The translations under genes were made by a program, and so were the position numbers. This document shows, piece by piece, positions 1 to 7,229 of a stretch of DNA of 18,334 nucleotides; position 1 is the first letter of the stretch, and every line of letters starts with the position of its first letter. The notes beneath the pieces are model-generated. The model was given only the letters and a program-made list of their open reading frames with translations, ran no database searches and had not been told where the DNA came from. This stretch comes from DASYSL01 sp036003365 (lineage in GTDB: Bacteria > Eisenbacteria > RBG-16-71-46 > DASYSL01): assembly GCA_036003365.1 (NCBI GenBank), contig DASYSL010000183.1:1-18334 (forward strand), read 5' to 3'.

Positions 1-256
1 CAAGAGCCCGCAGACGCTCGGCGGCACGGCCTGTCTCACCATGATCTATCTGCCCGATGTCGATGCCTGTTTCGCGCGCGCTCTGGCAGCGGGCGCCAAG
101 CAGATCAAGGCGCTGCGCGACGAGTTCTACGGCGACCGCACGGGCACGTTTGCCGATCCGTTCGGCCACCTGTGGACCGTGGCCACGCACGTCGAGGACG
201 TGACGCGCGAGGAGATGCAGCGCCGGATGGAGAAGCTCACGAGCAAGCCTGCTTGA
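1..256 (+). CDS. VOC/glyoxalase-like protein, C-terminal part (5' truncated by window)
   Basis: The frame is open from base 2 and ends at TGA 254-256, so the window holds only about the last 84 residues. The visible part starts KSPQTLGGTACL and continues with a strand-helix unit (MIYLPDVDACFARALAAGAK). It then has FYGDRTGTFADPFGHLWTVATH, the C-terminal half of the PhnB/glyoxalase-like VOC fold with its 'YGDR.G...DPFGH.W..ATH' signature. A Met at base 41 is internal to this domain and is not a credible start. VOC proteins are small metal-binding or metal-free enzymes or binding proteins with very diverse substrates, so no reaction can be named. The gene lies 11 bases before the amidase gene on the same strand, so the two may be co-transcribed. 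I am confident of the family and not of the function. Confidence 0.85.
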   Translation, partial: KSPQTLGGTACLTMIYLPDVDACFARALAAGAKQIKALRDEFYGDRTGTFADPFGHLWTVATHVEDVTREEMQRRMEKLTSKPA

Positions 257-267
257 AAGGGGAGACG

Positions 268-1917
268 ATGAGCGAGAGCACGGAGACCACCACCACCGGC
301 ATTCGCCGCCGCGACTTCCTGCGCCTGACCGCGCTCACCGGCGCCGCCCTCGCCCTGCGCGGCGTGTTCGCGGCCGAAGGCCGCGCCGAGAGCCCGTCGT
401 TCACGGCGCCGCCGTTCGAGTTCGAGGAGGCCACCATCGCCGATTTGCAAAAGGCGATGGCCTCGGGCGGGCAGACGGCGCGCAGCCTGGTCGAGGCGTA
501 TCAGAAGCGCATCGAGGCGATGGACCGCAAGGGTGCCGACCTGCACGCCATCATCGAGATGAATCCGGAAGCGCTCGCGATCGCCGACGATCTCGACAAG
601 GAGCGCAAAGCCGGGAAGACGCGCGGCCCCCTGCACGGCATTCCCGTGCTCCTCAAGGACAACATCGACACCGGCGACAAGATGAGCACGAGCGCCGGCT
701 CGCTCGCGCTCGGCGACCAGCACGCCAAGGCCGACGCGCCGCTGGCCGCCCAGCTGCGCGCCGCGGGTGCCATCATTCTCGGCAAGACGAACTTGAGCGA
801 GTGGGCGAACTTCCGCTCGACGCGCTCGACCAGCGGCTGGAGTGGGCGTGGCGGCCAGACGCGGAATCCCTACGCGCTGACACGTAACCCCTGTGGGTCG
901 AGCTCGGGCTCGGGCGCGGCCATCGCCGCCAATCTCGCCGCGGTTGCCGTGGGCACCGAGACCGACGGCTCCATCATGTGTCCGTCGTCGACTTGCGGCA
1001 TCGTGGGCGTGAAGCCCACGGTCGGCCTGGTGAGCCGGACCGGCGTCGTGCCCATCTCGCACACGCAGGACACGCCGGGCCCCATGGCGCGCACGGTGCG
1101 TGACGCCGCCATCTTGCTCAGCGCTCTTTCCGGCCCCGACCCCAAGGACGCCGCCACCGGACGCCGTCCGCACGGCCTGTCGCGTGATTACGCCGCCGGC
1201 CTCGATCCGGGCGGCGCCAAGGGCATGCGGCTCGGCGTGGCACGCAAGTTCTTCGGCTTCAGTCCGGACGTGGACCAGGTGATGAAGCACGCCCTCGCCG
1301 CGCTCAAGGACGCGGGCGCGGTCCTCATCGACCCCGTCGACTTGCCGACCAGCGCCAAGTACGACGCGAGCGAGCTCGACGTGCTGCTCTACGAGTTCAA
1401 GGCCGATCTCAACGCGTATCTCGCCAACGCCGGCCCCGGCGCGCGCGTCAAATCGCTGGCGGAGCTCGCGAAGTACAACGAGGAGAACAAGGACAAGGAG
1501 ATGCCGTTCTTCGGGCAGGAGCTGGTGACGCGCGCCCTGGAGAAGGGGCCGCTCACCACACCGGCTTACAAGACGGCACTCGCCACCTGCCGTCAGCTGG
1601 CGCGCGCCGAGGGCATCGATCTGTACATGACGCGCCACAAGCTCGACGCCATTCTCGCGCCCAGCAACGGCCCGGCCTGGATCACGGATTTCGTGAACGG
1701 CGACCACTACACGGGCGGCAGCTCGTCACCGGCGGCGGTGGCGGGTTATCCCAGCGTCACCGTGCCCGCGGGTCTCGTATTCGGCTTACCGGTGGGGATC
1801 TCGTTCGTCGGGCGCGCGTGGAGCGAAGCCAAGCTGCTCAAGATTGCCTACGCCTTCGAGCAGGCGACCAAGGCGCGCCACGTGCCGCGCTTCGTGAACG
1901 ACGTGGAGCCCGCCTAG
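268..1917 (+). CDS. Amidase-signature family hydrolase with Tat signal
   Basis: A 549-residue protein of the amidase signature (AS) family, which hydrolyses C-N amide bonds with a Ser-cisSer-Lys triad. The N-terminus has a twin-arginine signal (IRRRDFLRLTALTGAALALRG, residues 12-32), so export of the folded enzyme is expected. The triad is visible: Lys130 in GIPVLLKDNID, cis-Ser211 in CGSSSGSGAAIA, and nucleophile Ser235 in TETDGSIMCPSS. The Gly/Ser-rich signature, normally GGSSGG, reads GSSSGSG here. The C-terminal half has the AS-type substrate-pocket region, with a Gly/Ser segment near residue 490 and PVGISFVGRAW near 510. I chose ATG 268 because AAAGGGGAG lies just upstream and the Tat signal then starts near residue 12; the frame is open further upstream. 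The physiological substrate (peptide amide, aliphatic amide, Glu-tRNA-like or other) cannot be read from sequence. The TAG stop overlaps the convergent small gene by three bases. Confidence 0.93.
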   Translation: MSESTETTTTGIRRRDFLRLTALTGAALALRGVFAAEGRAESPSFTAPPFEFEEATIADLQKAMASGGQTARSLVEAYQKRIEAMDRKGADLHAIIEMNPEALAIADDLDKERKAGKTRGPLHGIPVLLKDNIDTGDKMSTSAGSLALGDQHAKADAPLAAQLRAAGAIILGKTNLSEWANFRSTRSTSGWSGRGGQTRNPYALTRNPCGSSSGSGAAIAANLAAVAVGTETDGSIMCPSSTCGIVGVKPTVGLVSRTGVVPISHTQDTPGPMARTVRDAAILLSALSGPDPKDAATGRRPHGLSRDYAAGLDPGGAKGMRLGVARKFFGFSPDVDQVMKHALAALKDAGAVLIDPVDLPTSAKYDASELDVLLYEFKADLNAYLANAGPGARVKSLAELAKYNEENKDKEMPFFGQELVTRALEKGPLTTPAYKTALATCRQLARAEGIDLYMTRHKLDAILAPSNGPAWITDFVNGDHYTGGSSSPAAVAGYPSVTVPAGLVFGLPVGISFVGRAWSEAKLLKIAYAFEQATKARHVPRFVNDVEPA

Positions 1918-2090
1918 GCTCCGTCGGCGTCGTCCACGTCATCCTCGATCTCGGGCGGGTCAGGTTCCTTGCGGTGCTGGATCCACCCCGGCGGGTCGCT
2001 GGCGGGAAACGACTCGATCGAGGCTTCTTCCACTTCATCTTCGGCTGTGACCGGTTCCGGTGGCGGGACCGGTTTTCTTTTCGTTCCCAT
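1914..2090 (-). CDS. Small acidic protein with SFPASDPP motif (58 aa)
   Basis: A 58-residue ORF starting at ATG 2090 and ending TAG 1914. A clear ribosome binding site (AAGGAG, 8 bases upstream in the mRNA) supports it. A basic, Pro-rich N-terminus (MGTKRKPVPPPEPV) is followed by EEASIESFPASDPPGW at residues 21-36. An acidic tail rich in Asp and Glu closes the protein. The 'EAS.ESFPASDPP.W' core recurs in short bacterial proteins of unknown function, so I read this as a real gene despite its size. No membrane segment, signal peptide or metal motif is visible, and the composition suggests an intrinsically disordered chain. It is divergent from the 50-residue gene across a 74-base gap, and its stop overlaps the end of the amidase gene. 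Its function is unknown. Confidence 0.8.
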   Translation of the reverse strand: MGTKRKPVPPPEPVTAEDEVEEASIESFPASDPPGWIQHRKEPDPPEIEDDVDDADGA

Positions 2091-2102
2091 GACGCTCGCT
2101 CC

Positions 2103-2132
2103 TTGGAACGTGCTCCCGTTCGTCCATAAGAT
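2103..2132 (+). promoter_or_regulatory. Possible sigma70-type promoter for the 50-aa gene
   Basis: TTGGAA (2103-2108) and TAAGAT (2127-2132) are 18 bases apart, each matching the consensus at four of six positions. The predicted start near 2139 gives a short leader that contains the palindrome CCCCGGGG (2143-2150) and then a strong Shine-Dalgarno sequence. The call rests on position and spacing only. Confidence 0.35.
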
Positions 2133-2164
2133 GATCGTAAGTCCCCGGGGAGAAGGAGGGAACG

Positions 2165-2317
2165 ATGATTCGCAAGCTGAAGTCGGGAGAATACCGTCTC
2201 TACTCGCGCAAGAAGAGCGCCAAGACCGGCAAGCGCAAGAACCTGGGCACTTTCAAGAGCATGGCGGCGGCCAAGAAGCACGAAAAGGCGGTGCAGTACT
2301 TCAAGCGTGCCGGCTGA
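2165..2317 (+). CDS. Small basic protein, stand-alone integrase-arm-like fold (50 aa)
   Basis: A 50-residue ORF from ATG 2165 to TGA 2315-2317, preceded by a very strong Shine-Dalgarno sequence (GGAGAAGGAGGG). It begins MIRKLKSGEYRLYSRKK, then TGKRKNLGTFKSMAAAKKHEKAVQYFK. The pattern is three short basic beta strands, a 'GKRKNLGTF' turn and one helix. This resembles the arm-type DNA-binding domain at the N-terminus of tyrosine recombinases, but no catalytic domain follows. Short proteins of this type occur alone in many bacteria and are uncharacterised, as far as I know. DNA or RNA binding is an inference from charge and fold resemblance. The gene ends three bases before the stop of convergent dedA. 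Confidence 0.82.
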   Translation: MIRKLKSGEYRLYSRKKSAKTGKRKNLGTFKSMAAAKKHEKAVQYFKRAG

Positions 2318-2320
2318 GGG

Positions 2321-2968
2321 CTAGGCGGCGTTTTCCTGGCGCTTGTGCCGCCGGCCGATCGCGTCGACGACGAAGTAGAGGGCAAGCAGCACGAGCGCTC
2401 CCGCCACGAGCCACAAGAGTTTGTGCTGCAACACGCGGGCCAGAGCCTGCGGGTCGTCGAGGAGGTGTGGCTCGTCGGACAGCACGCGCGCGCCGAACCA
2501 CGCCAGCACCGTGCACCACAGGAACGATCCGAGGAGCGTCGACAGCGAGAAGACGCGAAACGACATGCGGGCCGCACCTGCTGGCAGCGACACCAGATGG
2601 CGCACCACCGGCAGCAAGCGCGCGAAGAACACGCCGGCCGCGGAGTAGTGGCGGATCCAGCGCTCGGCCAGGAGCCATTTGCTCTCGGGCACGAAGACGT
2701 ACTTGCCGTATTTCAAGAGCAGGGGCCGGCCCAGCCAGCGCGCCACACCGTAGGACAGCGTGGCGCCGAACCAGCTCCCCAGCGTGCCCGACACGATCAC
2801 GCCCCAGAAATGGAGATGTCCCTGCGACGCCCAGTACGCCGCCGGCGGGATCACCACCTCGCTGGGCAGGGGGAACACCGTCGACTCGATGGCCATGAGC
2901 AGGAACACGCCCCCGTAGCCCCAGGCGAGCGAGAGGTGGAACCAGGTCGCGAACAAAGAATGGAACAC
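2321..2968 (-). CDS. DedA family membrane protein (SNARE-associated/VTT domain)
   Basis: A 215-residue integral membrane protein of the DedA family. Members support envelope integrity and membrane potential, and several act as flippases that recycle polyprenyl phosphate or phospholipid. Family landmarks are present: Glu28 and FPLPSEVVIPPAAYWASQG (32-50) in the first re-entrant region, a Gly-rich GTLGSWFGATLSYGVARWLGR stretch (61-81), and FARLLPVVRHLVSLPAGAARM (115-135) with Arg117 and Arg123. Two further hydrophobic segments follow, with a basic tail at the C-terminus. The start is GTG 2968, with GAGG six bases upstream lying partly in the stop region of the antiporter gene. The 7-base gap and this arrangement indicate co-transcription and coupled translation with the antiporter. 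The paralogue subtype and substrate are not assigned. Confidence 0.93.
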   Translation of the reverse strand: MFHSLFATWFHLSLAWGYGGVFLLMAIESTVFPLPSEVVIPPAAYWASQGHLHFWGVIVSGTLGSWFGATLSYGVARWLGRPLLLKYGKYVFVPESKWLLAERWIRHYSAAGVFFARLLPVVRHLVSLPAGAARMSFRVFSLSTLLGSFLWCTVLAWFGARVLSDEPHLLDDPQALARVLQHKLLWLVAGALVLLALYFVVDAIGRRHKRQENAA

Positions 2969-2975
2969 GCGTGCC

Positions 2976-4151
2976 TCAGGTCGCCGCGGGACGCGTGCCC
3001 GACGCGCCCCGGATCAGAAGGAAGTAGTGGCGAATGGCGATCACCCGCCGGCGGTCGATCACGCCACGCACCAGCTCGACCAGCGCCCACGCCCAGTAGA
3101 CGAGCGTGATCTCCTCACGCCACTCGGGCTGGCAGAACTGGACGAGCCACAGCACGAAGAGACCGATCGCCTCGTAGAGCGTGAACTCCAGGTCGGCGAG
3201 AAGCACGAAGCCGAGGAACGACTGCGCCATGGTGAGCAGGATCTCCGAGCGCTGGTGGGCGTCGAAGACGATCGTGGCCACGTGGCCGAGCGACCAGCAG
3301 TAGACGATCGGGATCATGGCCACCAGCACCGTCCACTGATTGACGTTCGAGGACAGCAGATTCGAGAGCGCCATCGGCGCCTTGGTCACCTGACGCGCCC
3401 AGTTGAACGCGCTCAGCTTCTCCGGGAACTCGGAGAGGAACGGCGACACCCACTGGATGAACACGAAGGTCGACACGCCCCACATCGAGGCCAGCGCCAG
3501 CATGGATTCGAGGAAAGGATGGGTGGTGAACCACAGCAGAACCCCGCCCAGGAGAAAGAGCCCGAAGGTACCGAACGCGCTTCCGGCGCGGCCACGATCG
3601 AGCACCCAGCGCGAGATGCGCGGGACGTCGTCCACGTCCTCGAGGTCGCGCGGGGGCAGCCGGTTCAGGGTCCACAGGTAGAACAGGTACATCGCGATCA
3701 GGGCGGCGCTGTCCACGAGCGTGAGTGTGCCCTTGAAATAGATCACCCAGAAATAGAGCACCGGAGGCAGGAGTCCCATGATCTCGATCGACTGCTCGGG
3801 CTCGAGGCGTACGCACGTGCAGCGTGCCTGGCCTTTGCGCCGAGCGAACAGGTAGGCGACGAAGAGCACCATCGGCCAGCCGAGCCCGGTGAGCAGGCGC
3901 AGCGAGCCGGTGAAGTTGGCGGTCATGAGCGGCACGTCGCGATGCCACGCGATCACCGCCTCGACCGCGAACTCGGGCAGGGTCTGGAGCCACGCCAAGA
4001 TGGCGAGCGCCATGCCGCGGCTCACCAGGAATTGCGCCGCCTCGGCTCCCCAGGCCACGAGAAAGGCGGAAAAAAGCACCGAGGGGAACGTCCACAAGGA
4101 AGTGAGCGCTTTGGCGCCCGCGGCTTCGGAAGAAAGAGGGGTGACGTCCAT
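2976..4151 (-). CDS. Divergent sodium/calcium exchanger (NCX/CaCA) family membrane protein
   Basis: A 391-residue protein with about ten hydrophobic segments and two related regions typical of the CaCA superfamily. The first alpha-repeat shows GAEAAQFLVSRG, LQTLPEF (Glu60) and LMTANFTGSLRLL (Asn79, residues 76-87). The second shows WVSPFLSEFPEKL (Glu241, 234-246) and LLSSNVNQWTVL (Asn269, 265-276). In this family the repeat acidic and Asn residues coordinate the exported cation, usually Ca2+ exchanged for Na+ or H+. The repeats are degenerate compared with canonical GSN-containing motifs, so ion specificity is uncertain. A short loop with CTC (111-113) and an acidic stretch DLEDVDD (169-175) lie between the repeats. 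ATG 4151 has no good ribosome binding site. The gene follows tldE after 54 bases holding a hairpin and precedes dedA by 7 bases. Confidence 0.8.
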   Translation of the reverse strand: MDVTPLSSEAAGAKALTSLWTFPSVLFSAFLVAWGAEAAQFLVSRGMALAILAWLQTLPEFAVEAVIAWHRDVPLMTANFTGSLRLLTGLGWPMVLFVAYLFARRKGQARCTCVRLEPEQSIEIMGLLPPVLYFWVIYFKGTLTLVDSAALIAMYLFYLWTLNRLPPRDLEDVDDVPRISRWVLDRGRAGSAFGTFGLFLLGGVLLWFTTHPFLESMLALASMWGVSTFVFIQWVSPFLSEFPEKLSAFNWARQVTKAPMALSNLLSSNVNQWTVLVAMIPIVYCWSLGHVATIVFDAHQRSEILLTMAQSFLGFVLLADLEFTLYEAIGLFVLWLVQFCQPEWREEITLVYWAWALVELVRGVIDRRRVIAIRHYFLLIRGASGTRPAAT

Positions 4152-4164
4152 GAGGGAACGGCGC

Positions 4165-4193
4165 GCGGGCTCCGCGTGGAGCGCGAAGCCCGC
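4165..4193 (-). other. Hairpin between tldE and the antiporter gene
   Basis: GCGGGCT (4165-4171) pairs exactly with AGCCCGC (4187-4193). After one C/A mismatch, CGCG (4173-4176) pairs with CGCG (4182-4185) around a TGGAG loop, so 11 of 12 positions pair. No T-run follows on the minus strand, so it is not a classic intrinsic terminator. It could be an intercistronic mRNA-processing or attenuation element that lowers expression of the antiporter and dedA relative to tldDE. Confidence 0.45.
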
Positions 4194-4205
4194 CCAGCCG
4201 GAAGA

Positions 4206-5570
4206 CTAGAACTCGGTCACGCCGGTGAAGTTGAACTCGCGCACCTGCATGGCGGGCGCCACGACGGTGTTGCGCGTGTAGTCGAACACCGTGGGCGAGG
4301 CCGTCTTGCCGATGCGCTCGGCGCGCGCCAGGACGTCGAGCACGCTCTCGTTGTAGCGCATGTTGCGCACGCCGCCCGCGATCTTCCCGTTCTCGATCAG
4401 GAAGGTGCCGTCGCGCGTCATGCCCGTGATCACCGTGTTGCGCGGATCGACCACCCGGTTGTACCAGAAGCGCGTCACCAGGATGCCGCGCTCGGTGGCG
4501 GCGATCATGCTCTCGACCGTATCCGAGCCGGTGCCGACCACGAGATCGTAGGGCAGGGGGCCTTCGGGATTGGGCGGCAGGAGAGCGTGCCCGGTGCTCG
4601 GCACGTTGTCCTTGCGCGCCGACGTGGTGTCGTGCACCAGGCCCTTGGCGACGCCGTTCTCGATCAGCGTCACTTTCTTCTTGGGCACGCCCTCGAAGTC
4701 GAACGGCATGCCGAGCGTGCGCGCATCGAAGGCGTCGTCGATGATGGTCACGCGCTCGCCGGTGAGCTTCTGGCCCAGGCGCCCGTTCAGGAACGAATGG
4801 CCTTCCTGATAGCTCTGGGCGCCGAAGCCGGTCCAGCCGAGGAACGCCACCAGCTCGGCCACCGCGTTCTCCTCGAGCACCACCGTGTACTTGCCGGCGG
4901 GCACCGCCTGCGGCTTCGCCGAGACGCGCGCCTTCTCGAGGGCGCGGCGACCCTGGGCCGCCGTATCGAGCTTGCGCCAGTCGCGGGCGTGCACGTCCAC
5001 CCACCCCGAGGAGTCCTCGGCCATGACCGTGCAGGTGAAGTTGGACGCGGTACTGGGGAAATACGCGAACACGCCCGAGGTGTTGGCCACGGCCACCAGG
5101 CTCGAGCCCGTGGACAACGCGCCCGCCACCACCATGTTCTGCTTCTTCACCGGATCGACGACCTGGCGCACGGCTTCGGCCCGCTCCTCGGGCGAGCATT
5201 CGGCCGTCGCCTCCACGTAGCCCGCGAGCGGCGCGTACGACGCCGCACCCGGCAGATCTCCCAGATCCGGATTCTCGGGCGACAGCTCGGCCATGGTGCG
5301 CGCGCGCTCGACCAGCGCGTCGAGCGCCTGGGCGTCGAAGCGCGACGTCGACGCCACGCCGGCGCGCTTGCCGATGAGCAGGCGCAGCACGATCGAGCGG
5401 CGGCGCGAGCGCACGTTCTGGTGGATGCCATTCAAGGCGAAGCGCGTCAGCGCCTCGTCGGCTTCGAGGTAGATGGCCTCGGCCCGCTCCGGACAGCGGC
5501 CGAGCACGCTCTTGAGGAGCTTCTGCGCCTCGCCTTCGGCGAGCAGGGTGTTGGCCGGCTCGACGTTCAT
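4206..5570 (-). CDS. tldE: TldE/PmbA-like subunit of the TldD/TldE metalloprotease
   Basis: A 454-residue protein, close to the usual 450 of E. coli TldE (PmbA). TldD and TldE form a heterodimer that degrades unfolded or leader peptides and matures some ribosomally made peptides such as microcin B17. TldE lacks the zinc site and shapes the chamber. Visible family features are an N-terminal ferredoxin-like part (AIYLEADEALTRFALNGIHQNV), VLRLLIGKRAGVASTSRFD near 60-80, GKYTVVLEENAVAELVAFLG near 230, FDARTLGMPFDFEGVPKKKV near 285, and the C-terminal GGVRNMRYNESVLDVLARAE. No HExxxH is present, as expected for this subunit. ATG 5570 follows the tldD TGA by one base (TGA-C-ATG), so the two are translationally coupled. 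The stop is TAG. Confidence 0.93.
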   Translation of the reverse strand: MNVEPANTLLAEGEAQKLLKSVLGRCPERAEAIYLEADEALTRFALNGIHQNVRSRRRSIVLRLLIGKRAGVASTSRFDAQALDALVERARTMAELSPENPDLGDLPGAASYAPLAGYVEATAECSPEERAEAVRQVVDPVKKQNMVVAGALSTGSSLVAVANTSGVFAYFPSTASNFTCTVMAEDSSGWVDVHARDWRKLDTAAQGRRALEKARVSAKPQAVPAGKYTVVLEENAVAELVAFLGWTGFGAQSYQEGHSFLNGRLGQKLTGERVTIIDDAFDARTLGMPFDFEGVPKKKVTLIENGVAKGLVHDTTSARKDNVPSTGHALLPPNPEGPLPYDLVVGTGSDTVESMIAATERGILVTRFWYNRVVDPRNTVITGMTRDGTFLIENGKIAGGVRNMRYNESVLDVLARAERIGKTASPTVFDYTRNTVVAPAMQVREFNFTGVTEF

Positions 5571-5571
5571 G

Positions 5572-7026
5572 TCAGCTCCCCCTCCGGAATCCCACGCCCA
5601 CTTGCACGTCCTGGTAGCGCGCCGACGCCGCGCCCTGCGCCGTGCGCATGGTCTGGCTCGGCTGGCCCTTGCCGCAGTTGGGCGTGCCCCAGATCTCCCA
5701 ATCCGATTCGTTGCAGACCGCGTCGCACGAGTTCCAGAAGCGCGGCGTGATGCCGGTGTAGGTGCAGTTCTTGAGCATCGCGCCCAGCTTGCCATTCTTG
5801 ATCTCGTAGCCCATCTCGGTGCCGAACTGGAAGTTGTAGCGCTTGTCGTCGATCGACCAGGAGCGGTTGGTCAGCATGTAGATGCCGTCCTTGGTGTCGG
5901 CGATCAGGTCCTCGAGCTTCCACGTGCCGGGAAGCAGATTGATGTTGGTCATGCGGATGAGCGGGATGTGCGACCACGACTCGGCGCGCATGGCGCCGTT
6001 CGAGGCGAGGCCCAGGCCGCCCGCCGTCTCGCGCGACATGAGATAGCCGACGAAAAGGCCGTCCTTGACCAGGTCGGATCGCTGCGCCGGCACGCCTTCG
6101 TCATCGAAGCCGAAGGTGCCGAGGCCGCGCGGCGCGGTGGCGTCGGCCACGATGCTCACGGCCGGCGATCCGTAGGACAGCGTGTTGCGCTTCTCGGGCG
6201 TGAGGAACGACATGCCGGCATAGTTCGCCTCCCAGCCCATGACGCGGTCGAGCTCGGAGGGATGGCCGCACGACTCGTGGAGCTGCAAGGACACCTGCGA
6301 GCCGTCGAGGATGATGGTCGAGCGCCCGGCCGGGCAGGACTTGGCGGTGAGCAGCGCCACCGCGTCCTCCGCCGTCTTCTGCGCGTGGCCCGGAAGATCG
6401 AGCCGCTCGATCACCTCGTAACCGCCGGACTCGAACTGCCCGCCGAACGAAGTCGGATAGGAGCGCACCTGGATGTCGTCTTCGCTCACCGCCGTGCCCA
6501 CGATCCCGGCGCCGGTGTGGAGGATGCGCTGCGTGATGTACGCGCCCTCGGTGGAGGCGAAGAGCTTCTTGTCTTCCCAGCACTGCATGGAGGAGGTGGC
6601 GAGCTTGAGCCCCTTCACGCTGCGCATCGCCTTGTCGGCGGCGAGCAGGAGGTCGGCCTTCTGCGACAGCGGCGTGAGAAAGGGATCGGTCTTGTGCGGC
6701 GTCTCCCAGCTGCCCGTGGCGGCGGGCAGGTGCGAGAGCGAGGTCGCCTTGTCGCGCACCTTGCCGCTGGCGCGCGCGATCTCGACCGCGACCGCGGCAC
6801 AGCGGTCGGCCTCGGCGGCGCTCACCTCGGCCGAGGCGCAGAAGCCCCAGGCGCCGTCCACGAGCACGCGCACGCCGAGGCCCATGGAGCTCGTGTCCGC
6901 GATGGCGGTCACGCGCCCGTTCTTGACCTCGACGAATTGCGTGCGCTCTTCGTTGATGCGCGTGTCGGCGTAGGACGCGCCGCGCGAGCGGGCCGTGTCG
7001 AGAGCACGGCCGGCGATGTCCTTCAC
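5572..7026 (-). CDS. tldD: TldD-like zinc metalloprotease subunit
   Basis: A 484-residue catalytic partner of the TldD/TldE protease. The HExxxH zinc motif reads HESCGH, with His250, Glu251 and His255. A C-terminal Cys451 in TPNCGKGQPSQ fits the third ligand known from E. coli TldD. Other family segments include SMGLGVRVLVDGAWGFCASAE near 48-68, GTFGFDDEGVPAQRSDLVKDG near 305 and SWSIDDKRYNFQFGTEMGYEIKNG near 385. I prefer GTG 7026 as start because GAGGAGG lies five bases upstream and the length then fits the family. The open frame runs up to 7155 (TTG), but that extension is Pro-rich and not domain-like. With bshC it forms a divergent pair across 203 bases. The substrate is unknown, and no peptide precursor gene is recognisable beside it. 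Confidence 0.92.
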   Translation of the reverse strand: MKDIAGRALDTARSRGASYADTRINEERTQFVEVKNGRVTAIADTSSMGLGVRVLVDGAWGFCASAEVSAAEADRCAAVAVEIARASGKVRDKATSLSHLPAATGSWETPHKTDPFLTPLSQKADLLLAADKAMRSVKGLKLATSSMQCWEDKKLFASTEGAYITQRILHTGAGIVGTAVSEDDIQVRSYPTSFGGQFESGGYEVIERLDLPGHAQKTAEDAVALLTAKSCPAGRSTIILDGSQVSLQLHESCGHPSELDRVMGWEANYAGMSFLTPEKRNTLSYGSPAVSIVADATAPRGLGTFGFDDEGVPAQRSDLVKDGLFVGYLMSRETAGGLGLASNGAMRAESWSHIPLIRMTNINLLPGTWKLEDLIADTKDGIYMLTNRSWSIDDKRYNFQFGTEMGYEIKNGKLGAMLKNCTYTGITPRFWNSCDAVCNESDWEIWGTPNCGKGQPSQTMRTAQGAASARYQDVQVGVGFRRGS

Positions 7027-7171
7027 GAATGCCTCCTCGTGGATCGGGATCGGAGTGGTGCCCGTCGGACGGCCTTGGGATGCCGGGAATGTCCGGGCCA
7101 TCGCGGAAAATGGGGCGAACTGCGGAATCCTGATGCCCGGGCCCGGTCCCGTCAAGCACGAAGGATCGAGC

Positions 7172-7198
7172 GCAACCGACGTCGCGGGCGTCGGTTGC
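7172..7198. repeat. Perfect 10-bp inverted repeat, candidate operator
   Basis: GCAACCGACG (7172-7181) and CGTCGGTTGC (7189-7198) are exact reverse complements around a 7-base spacer TCGCGGG. The right arm covers the first four bases of the bshC -35 hexamer (7195-7200). It lies in the only sizeable intergenic region of the window, between divergent tldD and bshC, as expected for the binding site of a dimeric regulator. No regulator gene is present in the window, so its identity is open. The rest of the 203-base region holds no other gene, only weak promoter-like matches toward tldD (TTGACG at 7155-7150 on the minus strand, without a convincing -10). Confidence 0.55.
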
Positions 7199-7224
7199 CA
7201 GCCGCGAGAGCGCCTCCCTATAAT
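7195..7224 (+). promoter_or_regulatory. Strong sigma70-type promoter, leaderless start of bshC operon
   Basis: TTGCCA (7195-7200, five of six consensus bases) is followed after 18 bases by a perfect TATAAT (7219-7224). Only five bases (GCGTC) separate the -10 box from the bshC ATG at 7230. Transcription starting six or seven bases after the -10 box would begin at or within the ATG, so the mRNA should be leaderless. No Shine-Dalgarno sequence is present, which agrees. Confidence 0.7.
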
Positions 7225-7229
7225 GCGTC

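Noticed and set aside
127..1707. Long minus-strand open frame (526 codons) opposite the amidase gene
   Set aside because: It is antisense to a gene with a complete catalytic triad. Its product is Arg/Ala/Gly-rich with no recognisable domain, as expected in GC-rich DNA where the complementary frame lacks stops.
2318..2320. Bidirectional terminator between the 50-aa gene and dedA
   Set aside because: The gap is three bases and no stem-loop with a T-run is visible near either end.
3027..5750. Plus-strand open frame of 907 codons
   Set aside because: It runs across the antiporter, tldE and the end of tldD on the opposite strand. Its His/Arg/Glu-rich composition is a mirror of their codon use, and there is no domain or ribosome binding site.
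7127..7155. Promoter for tldD (TTGACG with CAGGAT) on the minus strand
   Set aside because: The -35 match is good but the -10 matches at only three of six positions. I could not support it as a feature.
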